The translations under genes were made by a program, and so were the position numbers. From Brasenia schreberi (Eukaryota; Streptophyta; Magnoliopsida; Nymphaeales; Cabombaceae): 64,000 nucleotides of DNA. Below are positions 39,161 through 50,644 of this stretch, piece after piece (the stretch's first letter is position 1; each line of letters opens with the position of its first letter). Location of the stretch: positions 3,401,501 to 3,465,500 of the forward strand of contig JAYKKT010000064.1 in the NCBI GenBank assembly GCA_036023115.1, given 5' to 3'. The notes below the pieces were generated by a model. That model ran no database searches, was not told the DNA's origin, and saw nothing but the letters and a program-made list of their open reading frames with translations.

Positions 39161-39982
39161 GAATCAAACTTGTGAATCAATGAATCACATAAGGATGAAT
39201 TGAGTTTGCCTTAATGGGAGTCCCAAAAGTAATTGGAAAGCAACTTAGCCATCTGGTCACTCTCTTGCTGCATGCACAAATTTGCTAAATATGGTGGGGA
39301 GAAGCTGAAAAAGGAGTAGAAGTAGACTTTTTTGCTAACTGGTAGTCGTAAAACATGTTCAAATTTACTCTAAATGTAGAGATGTAATCCGCCGATAACC
39401 AAAAAATTTACTCAGGGGCGATCAGATGGCTAGGATCAGGATCAGCATCCCCCCCCCCCTCTCTCTCTCTCTCAACAGTCAACATCGCTCAAGAATTTAC
39501 TTCCATAATGGAAACAAAGTTATTGCTGACTGCTTATAAGCTTTGCCTTCAGCGGTTTAGAAATTGCTTTAATATGGCAAAATTCACGTAGGGCTGGCGA
39601 GAAAGGATACAGAAGATTGTTTTTTCTCTCATTTAATGGACAAAGGACATTTCTCATCGTAGTGTCAGTGAAAGTCTGGGTTTCTCTGTACATCAACGTC
39701 TTGCGGACCATGCCAATCAAAAGAGGACCACTCTCTGATCCGAAGAACACGGGGGACACTCGCATGTGATTACTCCCATGCTCGTCCTTCTTTTAGATCC
39801 AGAGTTACTCTTCCTCTTTAATTAGAACGCGTCATACAGAAGCTCTTGGAGGCAGTCGTGGCAATTTTTTAAATGGATTTTCTTGAATTTGAAAACGTAC
39901 TCGTACAAAAAGTATTAAAGGTGCCATGGAATGAGAAAGAAGCATTCAGCTGCTCAGGTTAATATTCTTTAATGTGTTCGTC

Positions 39983-40276
39983 TTTGCCTCGGTGTTAACT
40001 TTAAACATGTACGGGCTCGCATGGCCGATTCTAAGCCCAATAAAGGAGGAGGGTTATGTTGAGGTAGCCAACAACTTCCACAAAACTGTCAGCTCTCAAG
40101 AGGTGCGACGTTTGCAACATTAACACACCAGATCTCGTCTCAACTCCGAAGATAAGAATGCTTGAGCCAAGATAGTACTAGGATGTGTGACCTCCATTGC
40201 GTTCCACTCTCTAAGGAACTCGATCTAATAAGGGAAAAGGGCTTAGGTGAGGTAAGATAAGGTTTGCCTCGGCGTT
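39983..40276 (+). mobile_element. SINE-like element containing 5S rRNA-derived sequence
   Basis: tttgcctcggtgtt (39983-39996) and tttgcctcggcgtt (40263-40276) form a 13/14 target duplication around 266 bp. Inside, in order: (1) 39997-40100, similar to the RTE LINE 5' module (catggccgatt, cccaataaaggaggagggtt, acaaaact); (2) 40101-40197, a clear 5S rRNA relative (starts aggtgcgac; caactccgaagataag; gatagtactaggatg; gtgacctcc); (3) an end like the LINE tail (ctaataagggaaaagggcttag). The last ~25 bases of 5S are unrecognisable. Diverged and therefore old. Confidence 0.75.
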
Positions 40277-41166
40277 GGTATTATTGCATATTCTTTGGAG
40301 TGTCCTCGAACACATTCAAATTAATCAAATAGTAGGATTAAAGTGTTTTTTGCTCCATACAAATCTCCTTTGGCGAGACTTGTTTCTACTTTCAATATTC
40401 TACTTCTTGTTTTGTTATATCTTTTTGAGGCCTTCAAAGTAAACATGTAGTCCATATTAGTGGGTCTCTCTATTAAGAGAATTGCATCATCTTTGAATGA
40501 GAAAGGTAAGCCCTAACACATGGTTAGTGCTTTGTGCAGCCTATAGTTTGTGAGCTCTTCATTCATTATTTTGCAGGCAAAAACTAAAGGAATAGTTCAT
40601 GTGTGTGTGGTATGAACGAAACCTGTTCTGATACCTTGTAGTATCGTCAACTTTCACTTTAGTACAATGTGGTATCTGAAATACATTAATCTATCACTTT
40701 TGACATATCAATCATCCATTTTGTTTATCTCAACAACGAAAAAGAGTAGGATTTTCTTTGTTGTAAGAGTTGGGTTTTCTTTGTTGTATCCTAGCATGCC
40801 AAGCACCTCAAGCTTCTCAATTATGACTTAAGAGCAACACCATCCCAACAGGTCTATCCATCATTAGACCTGGCCAATTCAGGTCCAACTGGTTCCGGGT
40901 CCAGTTACATGGCAATTTCGTTTCTGATCTTGGTCTGGTTTGGTTACCATTTCATTTGAAAAAACAATGCAGTAAAGCTGGTTTTGGGACCAGAGCCAAA
41001 ATATGGTTCAGAACCACCAGCTCCAGTTCCTGTTTCCTGGTTCCAAAGCCGGTCCTGATTTGACCTGCTACACCGGGTTCAAACCAGTCACCTCCATCCA
41101 TGAGAGCCCTGTTTAGAGAGCCTTATGTTACATTAACTAGAATTCAATTGAGAAAGAAAATTCATA
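40277..41166. other. Non-coding; possible hAT-like repeat at 40865-41070
   Basis: The 40865-41070 stretch is rich in inverted ctggttcc/ggaaccag motifs, as in hAT-type MITEs, but I could not find a matching 8-bp duplication. No gene. Confidence 0.4.
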
Positions 41167-41417
41167 CATCATATGAGGCTTGCATATGAGGGGATGGGAA
41201 ACCTAAATGGAAATTTCAAGGTCTGCTAGTATCAAGTGAAATCCAAAAGCAAAAGCTTGAGTTAGAAGGTCATGTGGATTGGCATTCCCTCGACATGCAT
41301 CATGAGTCTTGCATGAGGGGATGGGAAACCTAAATAGAAATTTCAAGGTCTGCCAGTATCAAGTGAAATCCAAAAGCAAAAACTTGAGTTAGGTCATGTG
41401 GATTGGCATTCCCTTGA
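41167..41417. repeat. Tandem duplication, ~130-bp unit x2
   Basis: The unit beginning catcatatgaggcttgcat (41167) and catcatgagtcttgcat (41298), running through ggggatgggaaacctaaat to gtggattggcattccct, is repeated twice with small indels. Confidence 0.92.
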
Positions 41418-41964
41418 ATAATGGTAACCATAGATGTGTATAATTCATGAATATAATGGTGGATTAAAAATTGTATAAACCATGGTTCTTTCATTACAAA
41501 CTTAGAATGAAACTACTGTATGCTAAAAGGTTGAGTTTCTCTTCAGATAACGACCAAGTGAAAACTTGAATTTTTGAGGTGAGCAAAGTGAAAAGCCTAT
41601 GGCATTAACACCACATGTGCAAGGAAAGAGAATACTTATTACATAGAAACAACCACAGACCTCAAGATGCTCCAGAGAACGAGGCGGTCGGCAACTGCTA
41701 CTACTACTACAGTGTTTGCACAATATATAGATAACCCGCAATGATACCCAAATCAAATTTCAATGGAAAACTCTCTTTCTCTCAATCTCTCTGGTACGTT
41801 CTTGCCAAGCAAGTCTTCAATGCTTCAAAAGTCTGCAAGCAGGAATCACAGAAAACAAGTCAGCCTCATGCAACTAAACTAAGATCATCACATTGCAGTT
41901 GCAACTTAAATTATAGAAGGCCATAAGTACTAAAGCCAGAACTTAGTTTTCATTTAATAGATTC

Positions 41965-44900
41965 TTAGTCACCGTTATGTTTAAGATCTTCTTTGACTTC
42001 ATTATTTTGAATACGTCGGTAGAAATTGTGGTTTATATACTTTTCTGATTTGGCTAACTCTCCTAAGCTAATACTAACATCTTTATTTTCATTAAAAAGC
42101 TTATAAAAATAATTTTTCCTATCTATTTCTTATATCATCATTTGCCACTAGAAATTTTTCATCCTCGTCTTTGATGCATCTAACATAATTAAGATCTTTA
42201 GTTTTCTTATCTCTAGCCCTATCTATCCTAAAAATATCTCTTTCACCCTCTTTTGAATTGAGTTTTTTATATAAATCCTCCCAAATTTTAGTTTTTGATT
42301 CACTGACGGCCTTCTTCGCTTCCTTCTTTGCTTTCTTATATGTCTCTAAAGTTTCACTAGTTTTCTTCGCATAATATAATTTGTAACATACCCTCTTTGC
42401 CTTGATTTTATTTTGCACTACTTCACTCCACCACTAAGCTTCTTTTTGTGTCGGTACGCCTCCCTTATATACACCTAACACATCTTTCACCACTTTCCTA
42501 ATATGTATAGCCATATTATTTCACATATCACAAGGTGTACCAACATAATTCCAAACATCTCTTTTAAGGACTTTCTGTATAAATATATCTTCTTTCTCAC
42601 TTTTGAGGTTCCACCATTTAGTCTCAATAGCTCAATGCACTCTTTTCTTCTTTGTCCATTTTTTTATTTGTAAATCCATAACTAAAAGTCGATGTTGGGT
42701 GGTTAATCTTTTTTTCTATAAATAAAGTAATCAATTTGTGTTTGTGATAAGCCACTCTTATAAGTCATTAAATGTTCATCTCGTTTTTTTGAAGATTTTA
42801 TTGACTATAAAGAGATCAAATGCCATAGCAAAATTTAAAATCTCCCTACCTTTCTCATTTATATCCCCAAAACCAAAGTTTTCATGAATACCTTGATATC
42901 CTAATGCCTCTTGACATGTCCATTTAAGTCTCCTCCTAAACAAATCATCTCCCTTTGTCGAATCCTTTGAATTGCCTTATCTAACTCTTCCCAAAAAGTT
43001 GTCTTTATACTATCTTCTAGTCCTACTTTGGGTGCGTAAGCACAAACTATATTCAAAACCTCTGCCCCTAACACTAATTTCAATGTAATGATTCGGTCAC
43101 CATATCGTTGTATGTTTATTACACTATCCTTTAAATCTTTATTTATGATAATACCAACTTCGTTTCGAGCATTTTTCTCACCTGAGTACTATAATTTAAA
43201 ACTTATATTCTTTATCTCCTTTGCTTTTTCTCCAACCCAGTTTGTCTCTTGTAAACATAGAATATGAATCTTTCTCTGAATCATAGTATCTACCACTTTC
43301 ATTAGCTTACCAGATAATGTTTCGATATTTCAAGAACCAATACGAATCTTATTATCTAGGACTAGCTTCCTTACCCCCCGCATTCGTCCATATTAAAAAT
43401 GCGGAGACCCTCTCTGTAAATTATTCACTACATTTGGGTCATAATGTAGTGGGACTAACTTCTTTACTCACACCCGTCCATCATGTGGGAACCCTCTCTA
43501 CAATTGATTCATTACATTCGAGCAAAAATGTACTGGCCCTTGCTTACTTATCACTGCATTCGAGCTCTGCAATACGTCGCTAGACTAGGACGCTCCAAAG
43601 CAATACTCATAATTTGTGTAATCCATGGTATAAAAATCCGACAAAGTTTTATGTTGGCAATTGGAAGCCTAACACAACCCTCCTCCTTTATCCGAGCTTG
43701 GGACCGACAATGAGGGTGATCCCTTACATGGGCAGAGTTAAAGGAGTGCAACACGAGGACTTCCCAAGAGGTCATCCATCTCAGTACTACTCTCGCCTAA
43801 GCACGCTTAACTTCGGAGTTCTCACGGGATCCGGTCTTTAGTGCTAGTATGATCGCTCCCTAAATCGGTAGGACCAAACAATATTCCTATAGAAGTTTGG
43901 AAAATACTAAGAGAAATAGGAATCACTTGACTCACAAGACTATTTAATGAAATATGAAGAAACCAAAAGATGCCCGAGGAATGGAGAGTGAGTACACTTA
44001 CACCCATAATTGTGCGAATTATCGAGGTATCAAGTTAATGAGCCATACTATGAAATTGCGAGAAAGAATTATCGAACATAGGTTAAGACAAGTATCAAGT
44101 ACAGCAGAGAATCAATTTGGATTCATGCCAAGAAGATCTACTACTGAAGCAATTCACCTTTTGAGACGTTTTATGGAACATTTTAGAGCAAAAAAGAAAG
44201 ACCTTCACATGATATTTATTCATCTAGAAAAAGCTTACGATAGGGTATCGAGGGAGGTTCTTTGGATAACTTTGGAAAAAAGAGGTACATTAACCTTATA
44301 AAAGACATATGATGGTGCAAAAACATGTGTATGTGTGAGGACTCACGAAGGAATGACAAACTTCTTTGAAGTTAATATTGGGTTATATCAATGATCAACT
44401 TTAAGTCCATACTTATTTATAATGGTGATTGATGAGTTAACAAAACATATTCCAGATGAAGTACCTTGGTGTATGTTATTTGTTGATGACATTGTATTAG
44501 TAGAGTCGTCTAAGGAAAAAGTTAATAGAAAATTGGAACTATGGAGAGAAACATTAGAAAGCAAAGGCTTCCAACTTAGTAGAACAAAAATAGAATATAT
44601 GGAATGTAAGTTTGATCATTTGGTTACTTCAGAGAACATAGAAATTAAAATTGGCACACATTGCATCCCCAAAAAGAAAGTTTTAAATACCTAGGGTCGA
44701 TTTTCCAGAGTGATGGAAGAATTGATGAAGATGTAACACATAAAATTAATGTTGGTTGGTTAAAATGGAGAGGAGCATCAAGTATTCTTTGTGATAAGAA
44801 GATACCACTAAAGTTAAAAGGTAAATATTATAGAGCAGCAATTAGACCTGTCATGTTTTATGGTTATGAGTGTTGGGTAGTTAATCATCAACATGTACAA

Positions 44901-45275
44901 AAGATGTAGGTTGAGATGGATGAGTGGTCATACAAGAAAAAACTGTATACATAATGAGGTTGTTAGAAATAAATTAGGAGTGGCACCAATAGAGGATAAA
45001 ATGAGAGAATATCGTTTAAGATGGTTTGGACATATAAAAAGAAGATCAAAAAAAGAACCTGTAAGAAGGTATGAAAAACTAAATTTGAAAAGTATTAAAA
45101 GAGGTAGAAGACGACCACAAAAGTGTTGGAAAGAAGCAATAAAGAATGATCTAGCTTATTGTGAGTTAACTGCTAACATGACACATGATAGGGCTATGTG
45201 GAAACAAAGAATCCATGTAGCCAACCCCATCTAGTATGGGAAAAGGCTTAGTTGTTGTTGTTGTTGTTAGTCACC
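41965..45275 (+). mobile_element. Full-length RTE-type LINE with twin-priming inversion and a 5S rRNA head
   Basis: ttagtcacc at 41965-41973 and 45267-45275 brackets 3.29 kb. Bases 43861-45266 are the 3' half in plus orientation: RT with [24 protein letters not shown] and the tail ending (GTT)n. Bases 41974-43860 are the 5' half, inverted: on the minus strand 43860 to 43741 is a 120-bp 5S-like sequence, followed by a ~400-bp leader, an apurinic-type endonuclease start (GTWN-like motif, LSGKLMKVVDTM, HILCLQETNWVG), CAYAPKVG, GGDLNGHV and the EN-RT linker (YKKAKKEAKKAVSESKTKIWEDLY). Compared with the copy at 0.5 kb, the two halves abut in element coordinates with only about 14 bases lost. Stops and shifts make it inactive; the catalytic motif reads FVDD instead of FADD. 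Confidence 0.9.
43741..43860 (-). pseudogene. 5S rRNA-like sequence (120 bp) at the LINE 5' terminus
   Basis: Read on the minus strand it begins gggagcgatcatactagcac and ends gtgttgcactcctt, with gaactccgaagttaagcgtgc (internal promoter box A region) and gagatggatgacctcttggg (box C region). Length equals the 120 nt of plant 5S rRNA. Several differences from the plant consensus are C-to-T or G-to-A changes, including within box C, so it is not a functional 5S gene. Its first base is exactly the inversion junction of the LINE. Confidence 0.9.
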
Positions 45276-45986
45276 AATACCATTATGACCAATCTTGTGA
45301 TATTTGTTTTCAACTCAAAAATGCAAGATCATGTTATATCATTTCCTTTCGACGATTAGGGAAGTCAAATGAGAAAAGATAAAGCAAGTCTTGAAGGGAC
45401 ATCCTTCTCATCTTTCATGTTCATAGAACCATGACATTTAGGGTGGAAAGGTGCAGACAGGTTCCAGTTACGCTAATTTTTAACTAAAGAAACACTAACT
45501 TCACAAGTTCCACATCATCAAGTATGGAGCAAAGTACAGATAAACAAAGGGGGAAATGAATAGTAAGAGTGTTTCTACATTAGTAACAAACACTTGATCA
45601 AACTGTATAGAGTAAATAGACGTCCCTTGAGAATAGGTAACCAGAACAAAGTCTCATAACTTCGCATATTTCACCCACAAAGAGAGGCATCGTATTAGCA
45701 TCATTAAAGGAAAACCATATCAAGAAACCTGACACCATCGATCAGAAATTTAATCCGATAAGTATTATTGAGCAAAACGCACACCAACCCAAATGTCTTG
45801 TGCATGCAGATGGGAATACATACGTCTTGTGTATGCAGGTCAGAACACATGTTTGTGGCGTTAAAGTGGATCTTTTCAATTGAAATTTCATAGCATATCC
45901 AACTATTCCTGGTGGGTTATCTCTCGATTATGCAACTTTTGGAAGAGTGTGTTTTATGCAAAATCACATGATACACTAAACCCCCT
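45276..45986. other. Non-coding, nothing recognised
   Basis: No gene or repeat was recognised between the LINE and the hAT relic. Confidence 0.4.
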
Positions 45987-46121
45987 GAGTGTGTTGCGCA
46001 TTGCATAGACTTAATGCTTGAAGATTTGACTGCAATGGACGAAATAAGAGGGACTATAGATGCATGCAAAAATGTTAGAAAGTTTATTTATAATCATTCT
46101 TTTGTATTGCATTGCATTTGA
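45987..46121 (+). pseudogene. hAT transposase fragment (AHCIDLML region)
   Basis: The frame reads ECVAHCIDLMLEDLTAMDEI, RGTIDACKNVRKFIYNHS, the block that follows DUF659 in plant hAT transposases (WTPCAAHCIDLMLEDI in relatives). Only about 45 residues remain before a stop. The part that should precede it lies about 150 bp downstream on the opposite strand. Confidence 0.75.
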
Positions 46122-46262
46122 TGTGAATCGATACAGGTGGAAGGGAATTGATTAGGCCTTCATTGACAAGATTTGCTATGAATGTCATTACTGTGTAAAG
46201 TCTTGTCATACAGAAAATGCATTAAAAAAATGTTTTTAAATAAACTTTGTGATATTGTCATA

Positions 46263-46725
46263 TTAAGGATGGATGGTTCGCCTAAGCATCTTACCAGCTA
46301 CTCTAAAATTTATTCTATTATCAATAATAAATTGAATATTTAAAACACCTAATTCCTCAATAACTTCCTCAAAAATAAGGAGTAAATTATATGTAGTTTT
46401 ATCAATATAGGATAAATCATATGATTTCAAAAACAACAAGTACACAACAACAAAGCCTTTTCCCATACTAGACGAGGTCGACTTATATGATTTCAACAAC
46501 AATGTCCTAAAATTTCCACGTTGGATCGACCCGATCAGAAGCCATTAAGATGAGAGTGGACAATCAACACCTAATTCCTCAATAACTTCTCAAAAATATG
46601 GAGTAATGTATCTGCAGTTTTATTAATATGAGACAAGTCATGTGATTTTAAAAACAATGTCCACAAATTTCCATGTCGGATCAATCCAATCTGATGCCAT
46701 TAAGACGAGAGTGGACAATCAATAA
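46263..46725 (-). pseudogene. hAT transposase fragments (DUF659 and BED start), tandemly duplicated
   Basis: On the minus strand, 46263-46400 encodes VIEELGVLNIQFIIDN and RVAGKML, preceded by FLKSYDLSYIDKT: the DUF659 core of hAT transposases. Upstream on the same strand MASDRVDPTWKF (ATG 46545) and MASDWIDPTWKF (ATG 46700) resemble the starts of BED-finger hAT transposases. The two starts come from a tandem duplication: units begin at 46344 and 46566. All frames are broken. Confidence 0.65.
46419..46502 (-). mobile_element. 48-bp RTE LINE stub with 18-bp TSD
   Basis: Bases 46437-46484 are the reverse complement of the last ~45 bp of the LINE (gtcgacctcgtctagtatgg, then gaaaaggctttgttgttg). 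It is flanked by atatgatttcaaaaacaa (46419-46436) and a copy with one change (46485-46502). It is present in the first but not the second unit of the local tandem duplication. Confidence 0.85.
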
Positions 46726-48065
46726 AAAGAAAAAGGCTTTTTAGATATCAAGAATCATGAAATCTATAAAACTCCCAAATTTTTCAAGTGAAGAATTAGG
46801 TAGAATGTAAAAGGAAAGGGGTATGTTACGGATTTGACAAAAACCCTAGAGATGGGGATATGAATTGGGTAAAAAACTTGAGAATCTTGTGAATAAACCA
46901 CAAAATCAATAAGAACAAAGATGACATTCATAGAAAATCTTGTCAATTAAGGCCTAATAAATTCCTTTCCACCTCTATCGATTCACTAGCACCAAGGGAA
47001 TCTAACTGATGTCATTAACCATGTCTTGTAGCAAGTTCCTTGCTTTCCAAATTTCAGATAGTTCACTTGGTCAGACAGACAAATCCTCATGATTGTTACC
47101 ATATAATAAATTTTCACTCACCAGCCTTGCTTGAAAGAATATGACTAAAATACCTATGAGTATCACTGTCATCTTGCAGCAAAATATTTTCCTTTCCAGC
47201 CTATAATTTGTCATATTCTTCTTCTTAGACTGTATTAATAGTGTAAACAACCAACCAAACATGAAGAAAGAAAAGCATTTATGTACAGCTTTAGTTTCGC
47301 ACCAAGTTGTGGGAATGGACGATATATCAGATATTGCATACTAAGTACTTATTTGCCGATACCGCAATCACCAATTCCCTTGACAGAATGCTTTATTTTG
47401 GTATGATGTCTTTGAGGCTAAAAAATTTTCAATATCCTTTCCGTTTGTTCTTCCCATGATCCATCCCTTATTGATCTTAAGCTATTCAACGTGAGCAGCT
47501 TCCATTAGCTCTGGTATTCTTAACAGTTGTCCTGTGATGGTGGTGCCTGGTGGTTAAAGTTTGATGTGAAACTTGGGTAAACACTAGTTATGACAAAAGA
47601 CATATAGGCAGTTCTATAGCATCATGTTCAAATTTGGATTAATCCTCTATCAAAGACTAGAACCAGCATCAGCACTACTGACCTCGTTTTAGGGTGCTAA
47701 AGGTGACTATATACAGCCCAACAAATTACATGGGCATTTTTTGGAAAATAATCTGTGAAGAAAAAATCCTTCATGCCCGTCCATGGTGTCGAGCCTCAAA
47801 GTCCAGCATAAAAAAGACATGGGCATATAAACAACAGAGGATTAACATTCACATTACTGAAAGAGGTGTAGAGCCTCAAACTCAAGGATAAAAAAACAAG
47901 GGCATAAAAACAACCTCAGATTAACACTCACATTGTTTACTGAAAACATTTTAATACGACTCCTTCAGCAAAGACATCCCAATGACAAAACATGTAAAAC
48001 AACATCGAGTCTCATTTGACTCAAGGATACAAGCAAGCACACACGAGGGCACGCACACACACACA
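46726..48065. other. No gene; diverged ~80-bp tandem repeat at about 47786-47945
   Basis: gtgtcgagcctcaaagtcca and gtgtagagcctcaaactcaa start two imperfect units that continue gggcata...aaacaac, gattaacattcacattac. Otherwise nothing was recognised. Confidence 0.45.
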
Positions 48066-48072
48066 AGCGCAT

Positions 48073-48410
48073 GATGTAAATGATGTTTTGAAATGTTCAC
48101 GTGTTCAACTGTACCAGAAGTATGTTCTCTTCACATTATCAATATCAGTCAGTATCCACAAAACTCCTCTCTTCGACTCACAGACAGAACGAGAAACAAT
48201 GCAATAAAGAACAAGAGGAAGAAGAAACACACACACACACAAAGGCAAGATGTAAATGATGTTTTGAAATGTCCACGTGTTCATCTGTACCAGAAGTACA
48301 TTCTCTTCACATTATCAATATCAGTCAGTATCTACAAAACTCCTTTCTTCGACTAACAGACAGGACAAGAAACAAATGCAATAAAGAACAAGGGGAAGAA
48401 GAAACCAAGT
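48073..48410. repeat. Tandem duplication, 176-bp unit x2
   Basis: gatgtaaatgatgttttgaa starts at 48073 and again at 48249. The units are about 95% alike to aacaagrggaagaagaaac, and (AC)n lies at the junction. Confidence 0.93.
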
Positions 48411-49084
48411 GCCATGTGAATTAACTCCATAACCAGCAGAGGCTGCATATCTCAAGGCATACAAAATTCAACCAATGACGCAAACAAAAACATAACAAGT
48501 ATCTATGAACAAATGCACGACCAGAAAAGAGAGGCGTGAGCAAAGGTAATGAGCACAAGAGCTTAAGATATGCCCAGTTTCAGAAAATAAATAAAAAAGC
48601 TGGATCACCAAGTGCATACAACTAGCCATATTGTGGTATTCTGGGTTTCAGTAATAGTTTCAATCAATAACAGTATATATCAATTGTGAGAGGGGAACAA
48701 TGTGGCGTTTTGGTTCCATTAATAGCCATTGGAGGATATCCCTATGTGAGATCTTGACCAGATTGAGTCCAACAAACCCGATCCGATCCCAACCGGGTCC
48801 CACCTGAGACCCAACGTGTTGGAGCAGTGGACGGGAGCCACAGGCTCTCGTCCGCTGTAAAGCTCAGCAGCGGCCACAACAAATGCTCAATTGAATAACC
48901 GCTTTTCTACCAACATAAATGAGAGAGAGAGAGAAGGAGAGGGAAAGAGAGAAAGAAGAGAAGAATGGTGAGGGAGAGAGAAAGAAGAGAGGAATGATGA
49001 GGATGAGAGAGAAAGGGAGAGAGAAGAGAGGAACAAGTGGTGGAGAGAGAAGAACGACGAAAAAAAGAGGCGAAGGTACGGACT
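48411..49084. other. Non-coding; purine-rich GA block
   Basis: Bases 48919-49070 are an imperfect GA-rich tract (gagagaaagaagag...) that gives a Glu/Arg/Lys-rich artefactual frame. No gene was recognised. Confidence 0.5.
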
Positions 49085-50535
49085 TATTGATTTTTTTAGG
49101 GTTTTTAGACGCGTTTGAGATCTTATTTCGAAGTGGTTTGAACCGTTGGTTTTTTATTTGAATATAGAATATTAATGTTATGCTTTTATCATTATTTAGG
49201 GATTAAATTGAGGTAATTAAGGGAAGTTAGCACTATCATATTGGGATATGCATAGAGACATCAGGTAGGTGGATGTGTTCTCTTTTCGGTTATATGCTAA
49301 AGGTAGTTTTTAATTGATTTCGGATGATACATGAGGTTGTGAAATGTTTATTAATACTTTCAAATGAGTATATATGTATTGGCTTGTGAAATAGTCTTTA
49401 AAATGCTTTGATAACTATATGGATGCATGGCATGAATGTGTTTGTGTGCGAGCAAACTACTTAATGGGTATGGATCTATATTTTATGATTATATGGGATG
49501 TTGATGGATTATAAATGAATGTATCTGTTAGTATTAGCTCATTGGTTATCATTATATGCGAGTGATATACTATCAATATGGATCTACCTTTCACGAACAG
49601 TGTATGATGTTAGTGGATTGTAGATGGACGTATCGGATAGTCGTAACTTATAGATGTATTGAGTAGTGTTGGCTACTTCGTTGGTTAAGATAGTTTGTAC
49701 TTATAGTTGTCATGGGAACTCATGTCGGTTACGACATGCTTAAATTAGGGATAAGTAGAACTAGTCAACGAGAGTAAAGAGTTTAAGTATCGAGATAGTC
49801 ATGATTTTGATATGAACATGTTATTTTGACATAACTGGATACATAATTGTTGCGAATGTGGATGTGGTTATCTGGATCCTCAGAGATGGCTCGGTAGATG
49901 TTATTGTGGATATTGGATGTGATTTTGGAGTTATTCTTGTGATTATATAGTTGAATGCATGACTCTCATGGGGTATCTCGATGCTTCTTTTCCATAGACC
50001 TGAGGACTTAGACTTGGTGGGCCCTTAGGAGACACTGAGATCTTTGACTCAATACACCGAGGGCATTGTTAGATGTCACGTGGTTTGACAGGAGTATGAT
50101 GCAGGCAACTCCTACGACGTCAAAATGATTGGTTACACTATATAGTTTATTATGATATCGAAACTAAATTGCATATTGATCGAGTATGCATAAATGTTTG
50201 GTAATGGTATTATTTTGTTAGATGATATATATTTTTTCACCGTCTTGTTTCAAACGGTGCATTTCTCTAATACGATTATCTGTGAAGAGATCACATCGAC
50301 AGGTTTATTTTCAATGTTTTCACGTATAGTGAGGACGTGGGATGTTGAAGCATGATTCTTTCTTCCGCTCCGTTGTTACGAGTTGATAGGTTTCTTATAG
50401 TTTTGAATTTCTTTGCGTTATACGACAACTTTGTTGAATCTAAACGTATTTTTTATGTCTTTTATTTTTGAAGAGAGAAAAATAAAAGCAACAAAAGCAC
50501 CCTATGTGTCGACACTTAGGGATGTTACACCCTAC
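49085..50535 (+). repeat. Dispersed repeat, copy 1 (retroelement-like, unclassified)
   Basis: Shares colinear, diverged sequence with 62520-63850: tagaatattaatrttatgct, gatttgttctctttyc-like, tagtttttaattg, atatggatg...tagcatg, gtttcacaa..actagtcaacgagagta, gcaactcctayga, cttttattttt. Both are AT-rich without coding capacity. Near the end lies gtgtcgacacttagggatgttacaccc, which resembles an LTR terminus (ends ..ACA), so this may be an LTR or retrotransposon flank. Orientation is arbitrary. Confidence 0.6.
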
Positions 50536-50644
50536 CTATCCAACAAAAGCAAATCCTTCAAGAGAGAAAAAGTTGATTAAGAAAAGAGAGAGAGGAGAAA
50601 TACCGATAAAGAGGGAAGTGACTCATGATCCCCAATAACACGCG

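Noticed and set aside
40865..41070. Second hAT-type MITE with ggttcc/ggaacc inverted motifs
   Set aside because: Ends are only loosely inverted and no 8-bp duplication could be found.
43741..43860. Functional 5S rRNA gene
   Set aside because: Single copy, several base changes in the internal promoter region, no 5S spacer or terminator, and located exactly at a LINE junction within a target-site duplication.
48919..49161. 80-codon Glu/Arg/Lys-rich ORF
   Set aside because: Product of an imperfect GA tract.
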